A stretch of DNA of 64,000 bases, taken from Phycisphaerae bacterium. Its GTDB lineage: Bacteria; Planctomycetota; Phycisphaerae; SM23-33. Below the pieces are notes generated by a model that was not told where the DNA came from, made no database searches, and saw only the letters and a list, made by a program, of their open reading frames with translations. The stretch covers positions 1 through 64,000 of the forward strand of contig DRGC01000079.1 of assembly GCA_011050235.1 (NCBI GenBank), given 5' to 3'. The translations under genes were made by a program, and so were the position numbers. Shown one piece after another: positions 46,246 to 54,321 of this stretch; position 1 is the stretch's first letter, and each line of letters starts with the position of its first letter.

Positions 46246-47353
46246 CGGCGAGCTTGACCATGATCTCCAGGCCCTGCTGGAGCTTGGCGTCGTCGCAGGC
46301 GAAGGAGATTCGGAAATGGGTGTCCTTGGCGGAAAAGACGCTGCCGGGGATGATCAGCACGTTGTTGGCGATGGCGCGTTTGACGAACTCGGTGGCGTCG
46401 CCGCCGGGGGCGGGCACGAAGGCGTAGAACGCCCCGCCTTGCTTGACCCAGCCCAGCCGATCGCAAAGGGCGTCGGCGACCATGTCGCGTTTGACCTTGT
46501 AGGCGGCGATGGTCTCGCTCATGTCGGTCGTCATCGCGATCACGCCGGCGGCCTGGGCCATGCTCGGCGCGCACACGAACGTCCATTGCTGCAGCGTCTT
46601 CATCCGGTCGATGATGGCTTCGGGGCCCGCGCACCAGCCCATCCGCCAGCCCGGCATGCCGAACGACTTGGAAAACCCCCGCATCAGGACCGTGTTCTCG
46701 CAGATGCTGGCCATCGACGGATAGGGCTCGTCATAGCAGAACAGGTCGTAAATCTCGTCCGACAGGACAAGCAGGCCGTGGCGCTCGGCGATTTCGGCGA
46801 TGCCGCGCAGCTCAGCCTCGCTATAGACGCAGCCGGTCGGGTTGCAGGGCGAGTTGATCACGATCAGCCGGGTCTTGTCGGTCACGGCGTCGGCGATCCG
46901 CTGCACGTCCGGGCGGAAATCATCGTAGGTGTCGACGGCGACCGGCACGCCGCCGGCCATGCGGGTGATGTACGAATACATCACGAAGTGCGGATCGGTG
47001 ACGATCACCTCGTCGCCGGGGTCGACGGTGGCGAAGATCGCCAGCGTCAGCGCCCCGGCTACGCCGGAGGTGATCATGATCGACCGCTCGTCGGTCCAGC
47101 CGAACTCGCGGCGGCAGGCCTGGCTGACGGCCTGGCGCAGCGGGTCGATGCCCTGGGTGGGGGTGTATCGGTTCTGACCGCGCTGGATGGCGGCGATTGC
47201 CTCGTCCTTGATCGGCTGAGGGACGTCGAAGTGCGGCATCCCGATCGACAGATCGATGGGATCCTTGAGATGGGCGCCGAGGTCAAAGACTTTGCGAATG
47301 CCGGAGGCCGTGATGTGGTCCATCCGGGCGGCGATTCTCTGGGGGTCGCGCAT
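46235..47353 (-). CDS. Class I/II PLP-dependent aminotransferase
   Basis: 372 residues, fold type I. SSM-like INSPCNPTGCVYS near residue 165, DEIYDLFCYD near 200, PLP lysine in GFSKSFGMPGWRMGW near 227-241, and the C-terminal Arg in FRISFACDD. The closest general group is aspartate/aromatic aminotransferases; substrate not assignable. Its stop overlaps the glycerol-1-phosphate dehydrogenase start, so they are co-translated. Confidence 0.9.
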   Translation of the reverse strand: MRDPQRIAARMDHITASGIRKVFDLGAHLKDPIDLSIGMPHFDVPQPIKDEAIAAIQRGQNRYTPTQGIDPLRQAVSQACRREFGWTDERSIMITSGVAGALTLAIFATVDPGDEVIVTDPHFVMYSYITRMAGGVPVAVDTYDDFRPDVQRIADAVTDKTRLIVINSPCNPTGCVYSEAELRGIAEIAERHGLLVLSDEIYDLFCYDEPYPSMASICENTVLMRGFSKSFGMPGWRMGWCAGPEAIIDRMKTLQQWTFVCAPSMAQAAGVIAMTTDMSETIAAYKVKRDMVADALCDRLGWVKQGGAFYAFVPAPGGDATEFVKRAIANNVLIIPGSVFSAKDTHFRISFACDDAKLQQGLEIMVKLADEF

Positions 47354-47416
47354 CGTGAGTCTGGATTGCCCTGCGTCGGCCGGCGACGACTGCGGGCGCC
47401 GGCCGGTCGCTGGGGG

Positions 47417-47698
47417 CTATTTCTTCTTGTTTTCGGTCGCTTCGGTCGCTTCGGCGGCGGGGGCCTCGGTGCCTTCGGCGGCCTCAGCCTCGGCCTCGGC
47501 GTCGGGGGCGGCTTCCTTCTTGCTCTTCGTGCCGACCTTGGAGTGGCGAATGCGGACCTTCGGCAGCCCGAACGGGTTATCGGCCTCGGGGTCGAACTTG
47601 CCTTCCTCAATCAGGAGAGTGATCCGTTCGGCCCGGGTCAGCACGCTGCGCGAGCCCTTCAGGGCGCCGTGAAATTTCAATGTACGATCTATACTCAT
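47417..47698 (-). CDS. PVC-type small basic protein
   Basis: 93 residues. N-terminal half MSIDRTLKFHGALKGSRSVL followed by TRAERI and GLPKVRIRHSK matches the small basic protein described from Chlamydiae, Verrucomicrobia and Planctomycetes, function unknown. The C-terminal 35 residues are Ala/Glu-rich and end in NKKK. GGAG lies 8 nt before the ATG. It is a useful lineage marker. Upstream of the aminotransferase on the same strand. Confidence 0.85.
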   Translation of the reverse strand: MSIDRTLKFHGALKGSRSVLTRAERITLLIEEGKFDPEADNPFGLPKVRIRHSKVGTKSKKEAAPDAEAEAEAAEGTEAPAAEATEATENKKK

Positions 47699-47718
47699 GG
47701 GGTGTGCTCCGACGTCCT

Positions 47719-48588
47719 CTAGGAGGACGGTTCTGGGTGGTGGGTCAAGAACAGCGGCTGAAACTCGCCGCCGGGGTGTGTTCGCTGCTGAAACCGGTAC
47801 GTCCGGTGCAGTTTGAAGTACTTCTGACCCAGTTCCTCAATGGCTTTGGCATAGGCTCGCGCGCGCGAGCTGTTGGGGTTGTCGAACGGCTTGAGCGACC
47901 AGATGCCCCAGCATCGCCCGCCGTCGGTCAACTCGAATTCAGTGACCTCGGCCGGGTGGCCATGATGGTCACAGAAATCAACAATCTGCTCGGCCTCTCT
48001 GTAATCCGCGTCGGAGTGGCCCCGGAGACTTTCGATGACCAGGTAGTGCTTGCCGGGAATTCGGGCGATCGGCCCACTGATGGATGTATTGGTAGGGGGG
48101 GCGGCTTGATGGATGTTCTGGTTCGGCTGGTTGGCGGTCGGCTTGGGGGTCCCCGGGCCGACGCTGACTGTCGATCGCCCGATGAAGAACGCCAACATCA
48201 CCACCAAAATGCCCCCGGCGACCTTGAACGCGAACGGGATTCCCTGCTGGTCGCTAAGCGCCGCCGCGGGCTCATCAACGTCCGTGAACTCCCGGTGGGC
48301 GGGCCGGGTCGCGGGGATGTGTGTGGGGGCCGGCTTGGGCAGGTCGGCCTTCGACGGCTCGGGCGATTCGTCGGGCGATTCGTCGGCCTCGGCCGTCTCG
48401 GGCGCCGATGGGGTCTGCGGTCCGGCCGCCTTGTCGCGCGCGTCTTCAGATACGCCGCGACGGGCCGTCTCATCTCCGTCCATCCATCCGGGGACGACGA
48501 ACTTGTCCGGGTCCTTGGGCTTGTCCAGCTTGTCCCGCTGGCGAGTGATCAACTCGAACAGGGTCGTGATGTCTTTCTTCTTACCCAT
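47719..48588 (-). CDS. Single-pass membrane protein, unknown function
   Basis: 289 residues from the ATG at 48588 (MGKKKDITTLFELITRQR). The N-terminal cytoplasmic part is acidic with Pro/Ala/Asp repeats (about 40-110). One transmembrane helix lies near 125-147 (FKVAGGILVVMLAFFIG). The outer domain (about 175-289) contains DADYREAEQIVDFCDHHGH and may be SPOR-like in size, but I do not recognise it. In-frame sequence upstream of the ATG covers the promoter, so the longer reading is rejected. Twenty nt upstream of the small basic protein gene. Confidence 0.75.
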   Translation of the reverse strand: MGKKKDITTLFELITRQRDKLDKPKDPDKFVVPGWMDGDETARRGVSEDARDKAAGPQTPSAPETAEADESPDESPEPSKADLPKPAPTHIPATRPAHREFTDVDEPAAALSDQQGIPFAFKVAGGILVVMLAFFIGRSTVSVGPGTPKPTANQPNQNIHQAAPPTNTSISGPIARIPGKHYLVIESLRGHSDADYREAEQIVDFCDHHGHPAEVTEFELTDGGRCWGIWSLKPFDNPNSSRARAYAKAIEELGQKYFKLHRTYRFQQRTHPGGEFQPLFLTHHPEPSS

Positions 48589-48659
48589 GACGATGGAGCA
48601 ATCGCTTTCGGCCGACCACAGGCCGGCTACACGCCGAGCGCCCTCTGTAGAATCAGCAA

Positions 48660-48689
48660 ATGATACCGCCTGCCACGACATTCTGTCAA
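48660..48689 (-). promoter_or_regulatory. Strong promoter for the membrane protein/small basic protein unit
   Basis: Minus strand: perfect TTGACA (48684-48689), 18 nt, TATCAT (48660-48665). Expected start near 48653, leader about 65 nt. Confidence 0.7.
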
Positions 48690-48797
48690 GGTCCACCGGC
48701 CGGCCAATGCCGGGCTGGGCGGCACTTGCACGGTCTGTTCGGCGCGGTACAATGCCGCCCACATCCCCTCCGGGCAGCTGCGCCCCCCGGGGTGACC

Positions 48798-48828
48798 GAC
48801 AGACGTCTGTCTTCCATCCTTATATATA
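48798..48828 (+). promoter_or_regulatory. xylA promoter region with 14-bp palindrome
   Basis: GACAGACGTCTGTC (48798-48811) is a perfect palindrome located where the -35 box should be, 9 nt before the TATATATA stretch (48821-48828) that can serve as -10. The -35 sequence itself is poor, which fits a regulated promoter. The protein that binds is not identifiable here. Confidence 0.5.
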
Positions 48829-48846
48829 GAGACAAGGAGACTAGTC

Positions 48847-50160
48847 ATGGCAGAAGCATTCGCCGGAATCCCCAAGATCGAATACGAGGGCCCCAAGTCC
48901 AAGAACCCCCTGGCCTTTAAGCACTACAATGCCGAAGAGCTCGTCGAAGGCAAGACGATGGCCGACCACTTGCGGTTCAGCGTGGCGTTCTGGCACTGCT
49001 TCCGCAACCGCTGTCAGGACCCCTTCGGCGCGCCGACCCGCCTGATGCCCTGGGACGACGGAACCGAGAGCCTCGACAACTCCAAGAACCGCATCCCCGC
49101 CCTCTTTGAGTTCTGCGAAAAACTGGGCGTCAAGTACTTCTGCTTCCACGACCGCGACATCGCCCCCGAAGGCGACAGCCTCAAGGAGACCAACAAGAAT
49201 CTCGACGAGGTCGTCAAGGTCGTCAAGGATCACTCCGAGAAGACCGGCACGACGCTGCTGTGGGGCACGGCCTGCCTGTTCGCCAACCCGCGCTTCATGC
49301 ACGGGGCGGCCACCAGCCCCAACGCCGATGTCTTCGCCTACGCCGCCGCGCAGGTCGCCAAGGCCATGGAAGTCACCCAGACTCTCGGCGGCCAGGGCTT
49401 CACCTTCTGGGGCGGGCGCGAGGGCTACAAGAGTCTGCTGAATACCGATATGGGCCGCGAGCTCGACCACCTCGGCGCGTTCCTGAACATGGCCGTCGAT
49501 TTCAAGAAGGACATCAGCTTTGACGGGCCGTTCTATATCGAGCCCAAGCCCAAGGAACCCACCAAGCACCAGTACGACTTCGACGTTGAGGCGTGCTTCG
49601 CCTTCCTGCAGAAGTACGGCCTGACCGAGCACTTCCGGTTCAACATCGAAGCCAACCACGCCACGCTGGCCGGGCACGATTTCGTCCACGAGCTTCGCTT
49701 CGCCCGTGAGGTGGGTCTGTTCGGCTCGGTGGACGCCAACCGCGGCGATCTGATGCTGGGCTGGGACACCGACCAGTTTCCCAACGACGTCAGCGAATGC
49801 ACGCTGGCGATGTTGGAGGTCCTCGAAGCCGGCGGGTTCACCACCGGCGGGCTGAACTTCGATTGTCACGTCCACCGCGAGAGCTTCGAGCCCGTCGACC
49901 TGTTCCACGCCCACATCGGCGGCATGGACACCTTCGCCAAGGCCCTGAAGATCGCCGCCGACATCCGCGCCGACGGCGACCTGGCGAATTTCGTCAAGGC
50001 CCGATACGCCAGCTACGATGGCGGCATCGGCGCCGACATCGAATCCGGCAAGGCCGATTTCAAGTCGCTCCGCAAGTACGCCGAGGACAAAGGCGAGCCC
50101 GCCGCCAACGAATCCGGCCGAGTAGAAATGCTCGAAAACCTACTGAACTCGTACTTGTAG
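48847..50160 (+). CDS. xylA: Xylose isomerase (class II)
   Basis: 437 residues, length of class II enzymes. Converts D-xylose to D-xylulose (and glucose to fructose). Catalytic dyad His101 and Asp104 in [14 protein letters not shown] near 186, metal-site segments [16 protein letters not shown] near 235, [12 protein letters not shown] near 263, and DANRGD near 298. AAGGAG is 7 nt before the ATG. No xylulokinase gene is adjacent. A 13-bp hairpin follows about 50 nt after the stop. Confidence 0.96.
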   Translation: MAEAFAGIPKIEYEGPKSKNPLAFKHYNAEELVEGKTMADHLRFSVAFWHCFRNRCQDPFGAPTRLMPWDDGTESLDNSKNRIPALFEFCEKLGVKYFCFHDRDIAPEGDSLKETNKNLDEVVKVVKDHSEKTGTTLLWGTACLFANPRFMHGAATSPNADVFAYAAAQVAKAMEVTQTLGGQGFTFWGGREGYKSLLNTDMGRELDHLGAFLNMAVDFKKDISFDGPFYIEPKPKEPTKHQYDFDVEACFAFLQKYGLTEHFRFNIEANHATLAGHDFVHELRFAREVGLFGSVDANRGDLMLGWDTDQFPNDVSECTLAMLEVLEAGGFTTGGLNFDCHVHRESFEPVDLFHAHIGGMDTFAKALKIAADIRADGDLANFVKARYASYDGGIGADIESGKADFKSLRKYAEDKGEPAANESGRVEMLENLLNSYL

Positions 50161-50167
50161 CTCTTTT

Positions 50168-50196
50168 GCCACAGAGGCACAGAGACACAGAGAGAA
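50168..50196 (+). repeat. CACAGAG-word repeat, copy 1
   Basis: GCCACAGAGGCACAGAGACAC plus further AGAG words, period 8-9. Its reverse complement closely matches the element at 51236-51261, so the two form an inverted pair around the orphan gene at 50348. Confidence 0.75.
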
Positions 50197-50213
50197 GATA
50201 ATATATGCAGAGC

Positions 50214-50243
50214 AGCGCGGCGGGACCCCTGTCCCGCCGCGCT
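50214..50243 (+). terminator. 13-bp perfect hairpin after xylA
   Basis: AGCGCGGCGGGAC-CCCT-GTCCCGCCGCGCT, followed by TATTCGTT. Nearly identical to the metF/folD hairpin, with one compensatory base-pair change and a different loop. Likely terminator, with a weak T-tract. Confidence 0.65.
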
Positions 50244-50347
50244 TATTCGTTGCGGTAGCCGGGCGAGTGTCGTAGCGTATTAGCAGTTTCTTGTGGATTT
50301 CCATCATAGCCGAATGTGTCGGGGATCGACCTGGTGAGATGATCGGA

Positions 50348-51100
50348 ATGAGCAGATGGGTCTTCCTGGTGCCGGTGTTGGTCTTGGCGGGCGCGGCATG
50401 CCTTGTCTACTGGCTGTTGTCCCAACGCGATTCGGCCCCTCGTGAGCAGTGTCAAGGGATGTTGGACATTCCGACGTACCTCCTCCTTGATCGTGAGTAC
50501 CTGGTTTTCATCGGCGTCCCCCCATCGCATCCTTCGCGATGGACGCGGGTGATTCGCCTCGACGGCGACGATCTCGTTGACGTGCACGATCATCGTTACG
50601 TTCTGGGGGACGTCAGTGCAGCTATCGTCGCTTACCCCAACGGGGAGATCCTCGAAGAAGTGAGAGCTTTTCGCCCATTTCCAGACGGCATCGATTACAT
50701 CCAGGACGCCCTAGAGACCATTCGCGATGTCCTCGATGTAGATCAGCTGTCAACCGGCAGGGATTACGTGAAGGTCGAGCATACAGACTATCGCTCGGCC
50801 GAGGATGGGCGTCTGGTCTACCTTACGACAGTGACCAACATAGGTAGTGAGCGGATACGTGTGCTCAAGCTTGGTGGATATCTTCTCATCGATGGCGAAT
50901 GGACCCTTCACACAATTACTGGCGGCTACTTCACGGCTGAGCAGTTTCGCAGTTGGTATGCCGTCGAGGGCGACGGTTGGATATCGCCGGGCGAGACCGT
51001 CAGTGACCCCGACAACTTCGGCAACAGGGGGGCTCTGTGGGCCTATTTCTGTGAGACGGAATCAGGGGTCAGATTCGTAGCGGGCGCGAAGGTTAACTAG
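50348..51100 (+). CDS. Membrane-anchored protein of unknown function, orphan
   Basis: 250 residues from ATG 50348 (GGTGAG 9 nt upstream; ATG 50339 is an alternative). One N-terminal transmembrane helix (about 5-25), then a probably beta-rich exported domain (about 50-250) with many Asp, Tyr and Trp, ending in RFVAGAKVN. No family recognised. GC content is visibly lower than in neighbouring genes, and it is bracketed by an inverted pair of CTCTGTG-type repeats. Both fit later acquisition, but no mobility gene is present. Confidence 0.65.
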   Translation: MSRWVFLVPVLVLAGAACLVYWLLSQRDSAPREQCQGMLDIPTYLLLDREYLVFIGVPPSHPSRWTRVIRLDGDDLVDVHDHRYVLGDVSAAIVAYPNGEILEEVRAFRPFPDGIDYIQDALETIRDVLDVDQLSTGRDYVKVEHTDYRSAEDGRLVYLTTVTNIGSERIRVLKLGGYLLIDGEWTLHTITGGYFTAEQFRSWYAVEGDGWISPGETVSDPDNFGNRGALWAYFCETESGVRFVAGAKVN

Positions 51101-51235
51101 ATGGCCAGCCGGTCCGTTTCTACTGCGGTTCCATTTGCTCCGAGTCGTTCGGGAACATTTTAGACCGGTACTCCTGGCCCCGCGCTGCACAATTAAATCA
51201 ATCCCTTGCATCCCCTGAAGCCCTGCTTTTCCTTT

Positions 51236-51261
51236 CCTCTGTGTTCTCAGTGCCTCTGTGG
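51236..51261 (-). repeat. CTCTGTG-word repeat, copy 2
   Basis: CCTCTGTGTTCTCAGTGCCTC followed by TGTGG, ending at the stop codon of the aldo/keto reductase. Reverse-complement partner of 50168-50196. The rest of 51101-51235 shows no gene. Confidence 0.75.
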
Positions 51262-52296
51262 CTAATTCGTCTTTTCTTGCTCAGCCAGGAAACGTTCCGC
51301 GGCGGGGAGGATGTCTTTGAGCAGGTCGGGGATGGGTAGGTCGTAGGGGCATTTTTCTATGCAGTCGCCGCAGTCGGTGCAGTCGGGGATCTTTTCGATC
51401 AGGCCCTTGGCCATGCCGACGACGTTTTCGGGCGGCATGCGGTTGGTGAAGCCTTCGAAGATCAGGGCTGAGGTGATCGGGATCCCCTCCGGGCATGGCT
51501 GGCAGTAGCCGCAGCGGCGACAGAACACCTTGCCCAGCCGTTGGACGATCTCGTCGGCGCGGGTCTTGTCGTCGCCGGTGAGTGTGGCGCCCGATTCGAC
51601 CACAGCGGCGATCTGCTCGATCTCCTGAGACGTTTGGATGCCGGGAATGGCCACCAGGTCCGGATAGCTGTTGAGGAACTTGAAGGCCAATTCGGCGTCG
51701 TCGAACTGCCCGCCGCACATGGGTTTCATCACGATAAAGCCCAGGCCGTTCTCGGCCGCGGCCGGGATAAGCCGTTCGCCCGGCTCGCAGGCGACGAGGT
51801 TGAAGGGGAACTGCACCGTCTCCATCGCCTCATGTTCGACCAGTTGCAGCGAGATATCCACACCGTGCGACGTAAAGCCGATGTGGCGAATGTGGCCCTT
51901 TTCTTTCGCCTCCAACAGCCCCTCCAGCGCGCCGTCGGGGCCGGCGAGCGTCTGCCACTGCTCGTCGCTGCCGACGCCGTGGAACTGGTACAGGTCGATC
52001 ACGTCGGTTCGCAATTCCTGCCGCGACCGCTCGACGTCCTTGAGCATGGCCTCCTTGGTCGTCGCGCCGCTTTTGGTGGCGATCACCAGCCCGTCGCGGC
52101 GGTCGTGAATCGCGGCGCCGATTTTCTGTTGGCTGTCGCCGTAGCCGGCGGCGGTGTCGATGAAGGTTACGCCCAGATCGAGCGCGCGATGGATCACGTC
52201 GACCGCTTCGGCCTGCGAGATTCGCATGATCGGGATGCCGCCAACCCCAACGGCCGAAACCGCCAGGCCGCTCTTGCCGAGAATACGTGTCTGCAT
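51262..52296 (-). CDS. Aldo/keto reductase with C-terminal ferredoxin domain
   Basis: 344 residues from ATG 52296 (GGAG 7-8 nt upstream). The TIM-barrel AKR part has Asp47, Tyr52, Lys75 and the His of YQFHGVG near 107, the usual catalytic tetrad. After residue 255 come CRRCGYCQPCPEGIPI and CTDCGDCIEKCPYDLPIP, two cluster motifs as in anaerobic AKR/ferredoxin proteins. It probably exchanges electrons between ferredoxin or a cluster partner and a carbonyl substrate; substrate unknown. Confidence 0.9.
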   Translation of the reverse strand: MQTRILGKSGLAVSAVGVGGIPIMRISQAEAVDVIHRALDLGVTFIDTAAGYGDSQQKIGAAIHDRRDGLVIATKSGATTKEAMLKDVERSRQELRTDVIDLYQFHGVGSDEQWQTLAGPDGALEGLLEAKEKGHIRHIGFTSHGVDISLQLVEHEAMETVQFPFNLVACEPGERLIPAAAENGLGFIVMKPMCGGQFDDAELAFKFLNSYPDLVAIPGIQTSQEIEQIAAVVESGATLTGDDKTRADEIVQRLGKVFCRRCGYCQPCPEGIPITSALIFEGFTNRMPPENVVGMAKGLIEKIPDCTDCGDCIEKCPYDLPIPDLLKDILPAAERFLAEQEKTN

Positions 52297-52381
52297 GATG
52301 GTCTCCTCTGTGTCGTTGGCGACATCATAAGGGATCATCAGCACAAAGAAAACGCAGCGGGACAGAGCCTCGTCGCGCCAG

Positions 52382-52411
52382 GTCTTTGTGACCTTTGTGT
52401 TCTTTGTGGTG
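52382..52411 (-). repeat. CTTTGTG-word repeat, copy 3
   Basis: CTTTGTGACCTTTGTGTTC followed by TTTGTGGTG; three words with a period of 9-10, just after the rubrerythrin stop. Same design as the CTCTGTG elements at 50168 and 51236 with T replacing C. Confidence 0.65.
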
Positions 52412-52419
52412 AGTTGTGG

Positions 52420-52920
52420 TCACTCGACCTCGAAGAACTTGCCCTTCTTGGCCCCGCAGACCGGGCAGGTGTCGGGCGCATCGCCGTAGACGGTGTTGCC
52501 GCAGATGCCGCAGACGAAGACCTTCTGGGTCGGCAGATCGGCGCTGTCTTGGAGGCCCTTCAACGCTTCGCTGTAGAGGCGATGGTGGATTTCTTCGACA
52601 GCCAGGGCGTTCTTGAACGAAGCGATGGCGCCCTGGTCGCCTTCGGACTCGGCCTGGGCGAGGAACTTCGGGTACATTTCCTTGAACTCGGCCCCTTCGC
52701 CGTCGATAGCGGCCTGGAGGTTGTCGGCCGTTGAACCCACGCCCTTCAACACGCGGAAGTGCGCGTGGGCATGGACGGTCTCAGCAGCAGCCGCCGCCCG
52801 AAACAGCTTGGCGATCTGCGGGTGGCCATCGGCGTCAGCTTTCTTCGAGAAGGCGAGATACTTGCGGTTGGCTTGGCTTTCGCCGGCAAAAGCTTCCTTG
52901 AGATTGTCAACTGTAGCCAT
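52420..52920 (-). CDS. Rubrerythrin
   Basis: 166 residues. Four-helix di-iron domain with Glu-rich motifs (FAGESQANRKY near 11, AAAAETVHAHAHF near 44, ALAVEEIHHRLYSEAL near 105) and a C-terminal rubredoxin domain with CGICGNTVYG and CPVCGAKKGKF. Reduces hydrogen peroxide in anaerobes. AAGGAG lies 8 nt before ATG 52920. A TACAAT -10 box lies at 52970-52975; its -35 is unclear. Confidence 0.95.
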   Translation of the reverse strand: MATVDNLKEAFAGESQANRKYLAFSKKADADGHPQIAKLFRAAAAAETVHAHAHFRVLKGVGSTADNLQAAIDGEGAEFKEMYPKFLAQAESEGDQGAIASFKNALAVEEIHHRLYSEALKGLQDSADLPTQKVFVCGICGNTVYGDAPDTCPVCGAKKGKFFEVE

Positions 52921-53018
52921 CGGGTTGCTCCTTTGGGCTTGGTGTTCCAATGGAATTCTCTTCGGCCCCATTGTAGACAGGCCAACTTGTGCAATGGGTC
53001 AAAAACTGTCCAACATTA

Positions 53019-54311
53019 TCAAGAAAAGCTCGGCAGAAACTCGCTCTGCAGCTTCAGCATCTCGTCGAGCATCTTTTCGGCGCGGCCGATGCTGTCGACC
53101 ACCGGGTCCAGCACCAGCGCCTGCAGGAGCGGCTTTCGGCAGCTCGTGCGATAGGCTTCGGTCACCAGCCGAATGATCTCGAACTGCGGGCGCAGGAACG
53201 TTTCGATGGCTCGGGGAATCGAGCCGACCTCGACAGGATGAATCCCGCCTGAGTCCGTCCTGCAGGGCACCTCGACCACGCCGTCGCGAGGGAGGTTGTC
53301 AATGAGGCCGGCGTCGTTGAGGACATTGACGGCCGGGTGATTGCGGCCGCGGTCGAGCTCGATATCGCAGATGATGGGGACCACACTTTCGCCACTGGGC
53401 GAGAGCACGTCGGCGTCGTCCGCCGGGCGCTCGCCGTCAACGTATTCCTGAAGCGGATCGGGCCCGGGCGTGTCGGTGGGATTGAGCTTTTGTTTCTCCA
53501 GGCCGTAGGGCCACTGCGTGCCGCAGAACTCGTGTGCGAAGGAGACGTATTCGCCGATGTGGTCGTCGGAGGGGAACACAAACGTATCGTACACGCGGGC
53601 GAAATGGGCGAACAGTTGCAGGTGCGGGCTGGTTTCCCGGGCCGCCAGTTCGATGGCCCGCGGCAGCAGATCTTCGTTGGTCTGGCGGTCGAGGCACTGG
53701 AGGATGCAGTAGAAGTGGTTCATCCCGGCAGAGACGATATCGAGCTGCTCAGCCGGTCGGTCCAGATATCTGGCGAGTGTCTCGATTGCGGTGAAGACCC
53801 CGTGGCAAAAGCCGTATCCGTCCACGGTCGTCAGTGTGCGGATGGCGTGGAGAATGCGGGCCTCGGGGTTGGTGAAGTTCAGCAGCCGCGCTTTGGGGCA
53901 GAGCGCCTCGACGTCGCGACAGATTGGGATGACCAGTTCGAGGTTCCGCAGGGCGTGGAAGACGGCGCCCGGGCCGCCGTTTTCGCCGAGGACGTGCCGA
54001 AAGCCGTAGCTCAAGGGCACGCGGAAGTCCTGCTCCCACAACTCCCATCGGCGGACGGTGACGGCGACGACGACGTAGTCGGCCCCCGGCAGGGCTTCGC
54101 GCCGGTCGGTTGTCGCCTCGATGGCGATATCCGAGCCGGTGTAGGACCGCATCCGCTCGGCGACGCGGGTCATTTTCGTCAGGGCCGCTTCGTTGGTGTC
54201 CACCAGCGACAGCGTTATGCCCCGGCCGACCAAGTCCTTGCACTGCAACATGTCGGCGATCTGCCCGCGGCCAAAGCTGCCGCTTCCGGCGCCGATCAAC
54301 ACCATCTTCAT
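53019..54311 (-). CDS. GH4 family NAD-dependent glycosidase (LplD/alpha-galacturonidase-like)
   Basis: 430 residues from ATG 54311 (GGAG 8 nt upstream). N-terminal Rossmann loop VLIGAGSGSFGRGQIADML, NFTNPEARI near 145, metal Cys/His in GFCHGVF near 165, and GMNHFYCI near 193. GH4 enzymes use NAD and Mn(II) and cleave alpha- or beta-glycosides by redox elimination. The exact sugar cannot be read from sequence. It follows an MFS carrier gene on the same strand, 10 nt away, which may import the substrate. Confidence 0.88.
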   Translation of the reverse strand: MKMVLIGAGSGSFGRGQIADMLQCKDLVGRGITLSLVDTNEAALTKMTRVAERMRSYTGSDIAIEATTDRREALPGADYVVVAVTVRRWELWEQDFRVPLSYGFRHVLGENGGPGAVFHALRNLELVIPICRDVEALCPKARLLNFTNPEARILHAIRTLTTVDGYGFCHGVFTAIETLARYLDRPAEQLDIVSAGMNHFYCILQCLDRQTNEDLLPRAIELAARETSPHLQLFAHFARVYDTFVFPSDDHIGEYVSFAHEFCGTQWPYGLEKQKLNPTDTPGPDPLQEYVDGERPADDADVLSPSGESVVPIICDIELDRGRNHPAVNVLNDAGLIDNLPRDGVVEVPCRTDSGGIHPVEVGSIPRAIETFLRPQFEIIRLVTEAYRTSCRKPLLQALVLDPVVDSIGRAEKMLDEMLKLQSEFLPSFS

Positions 54312-54321
54312 GACCGTCTCC

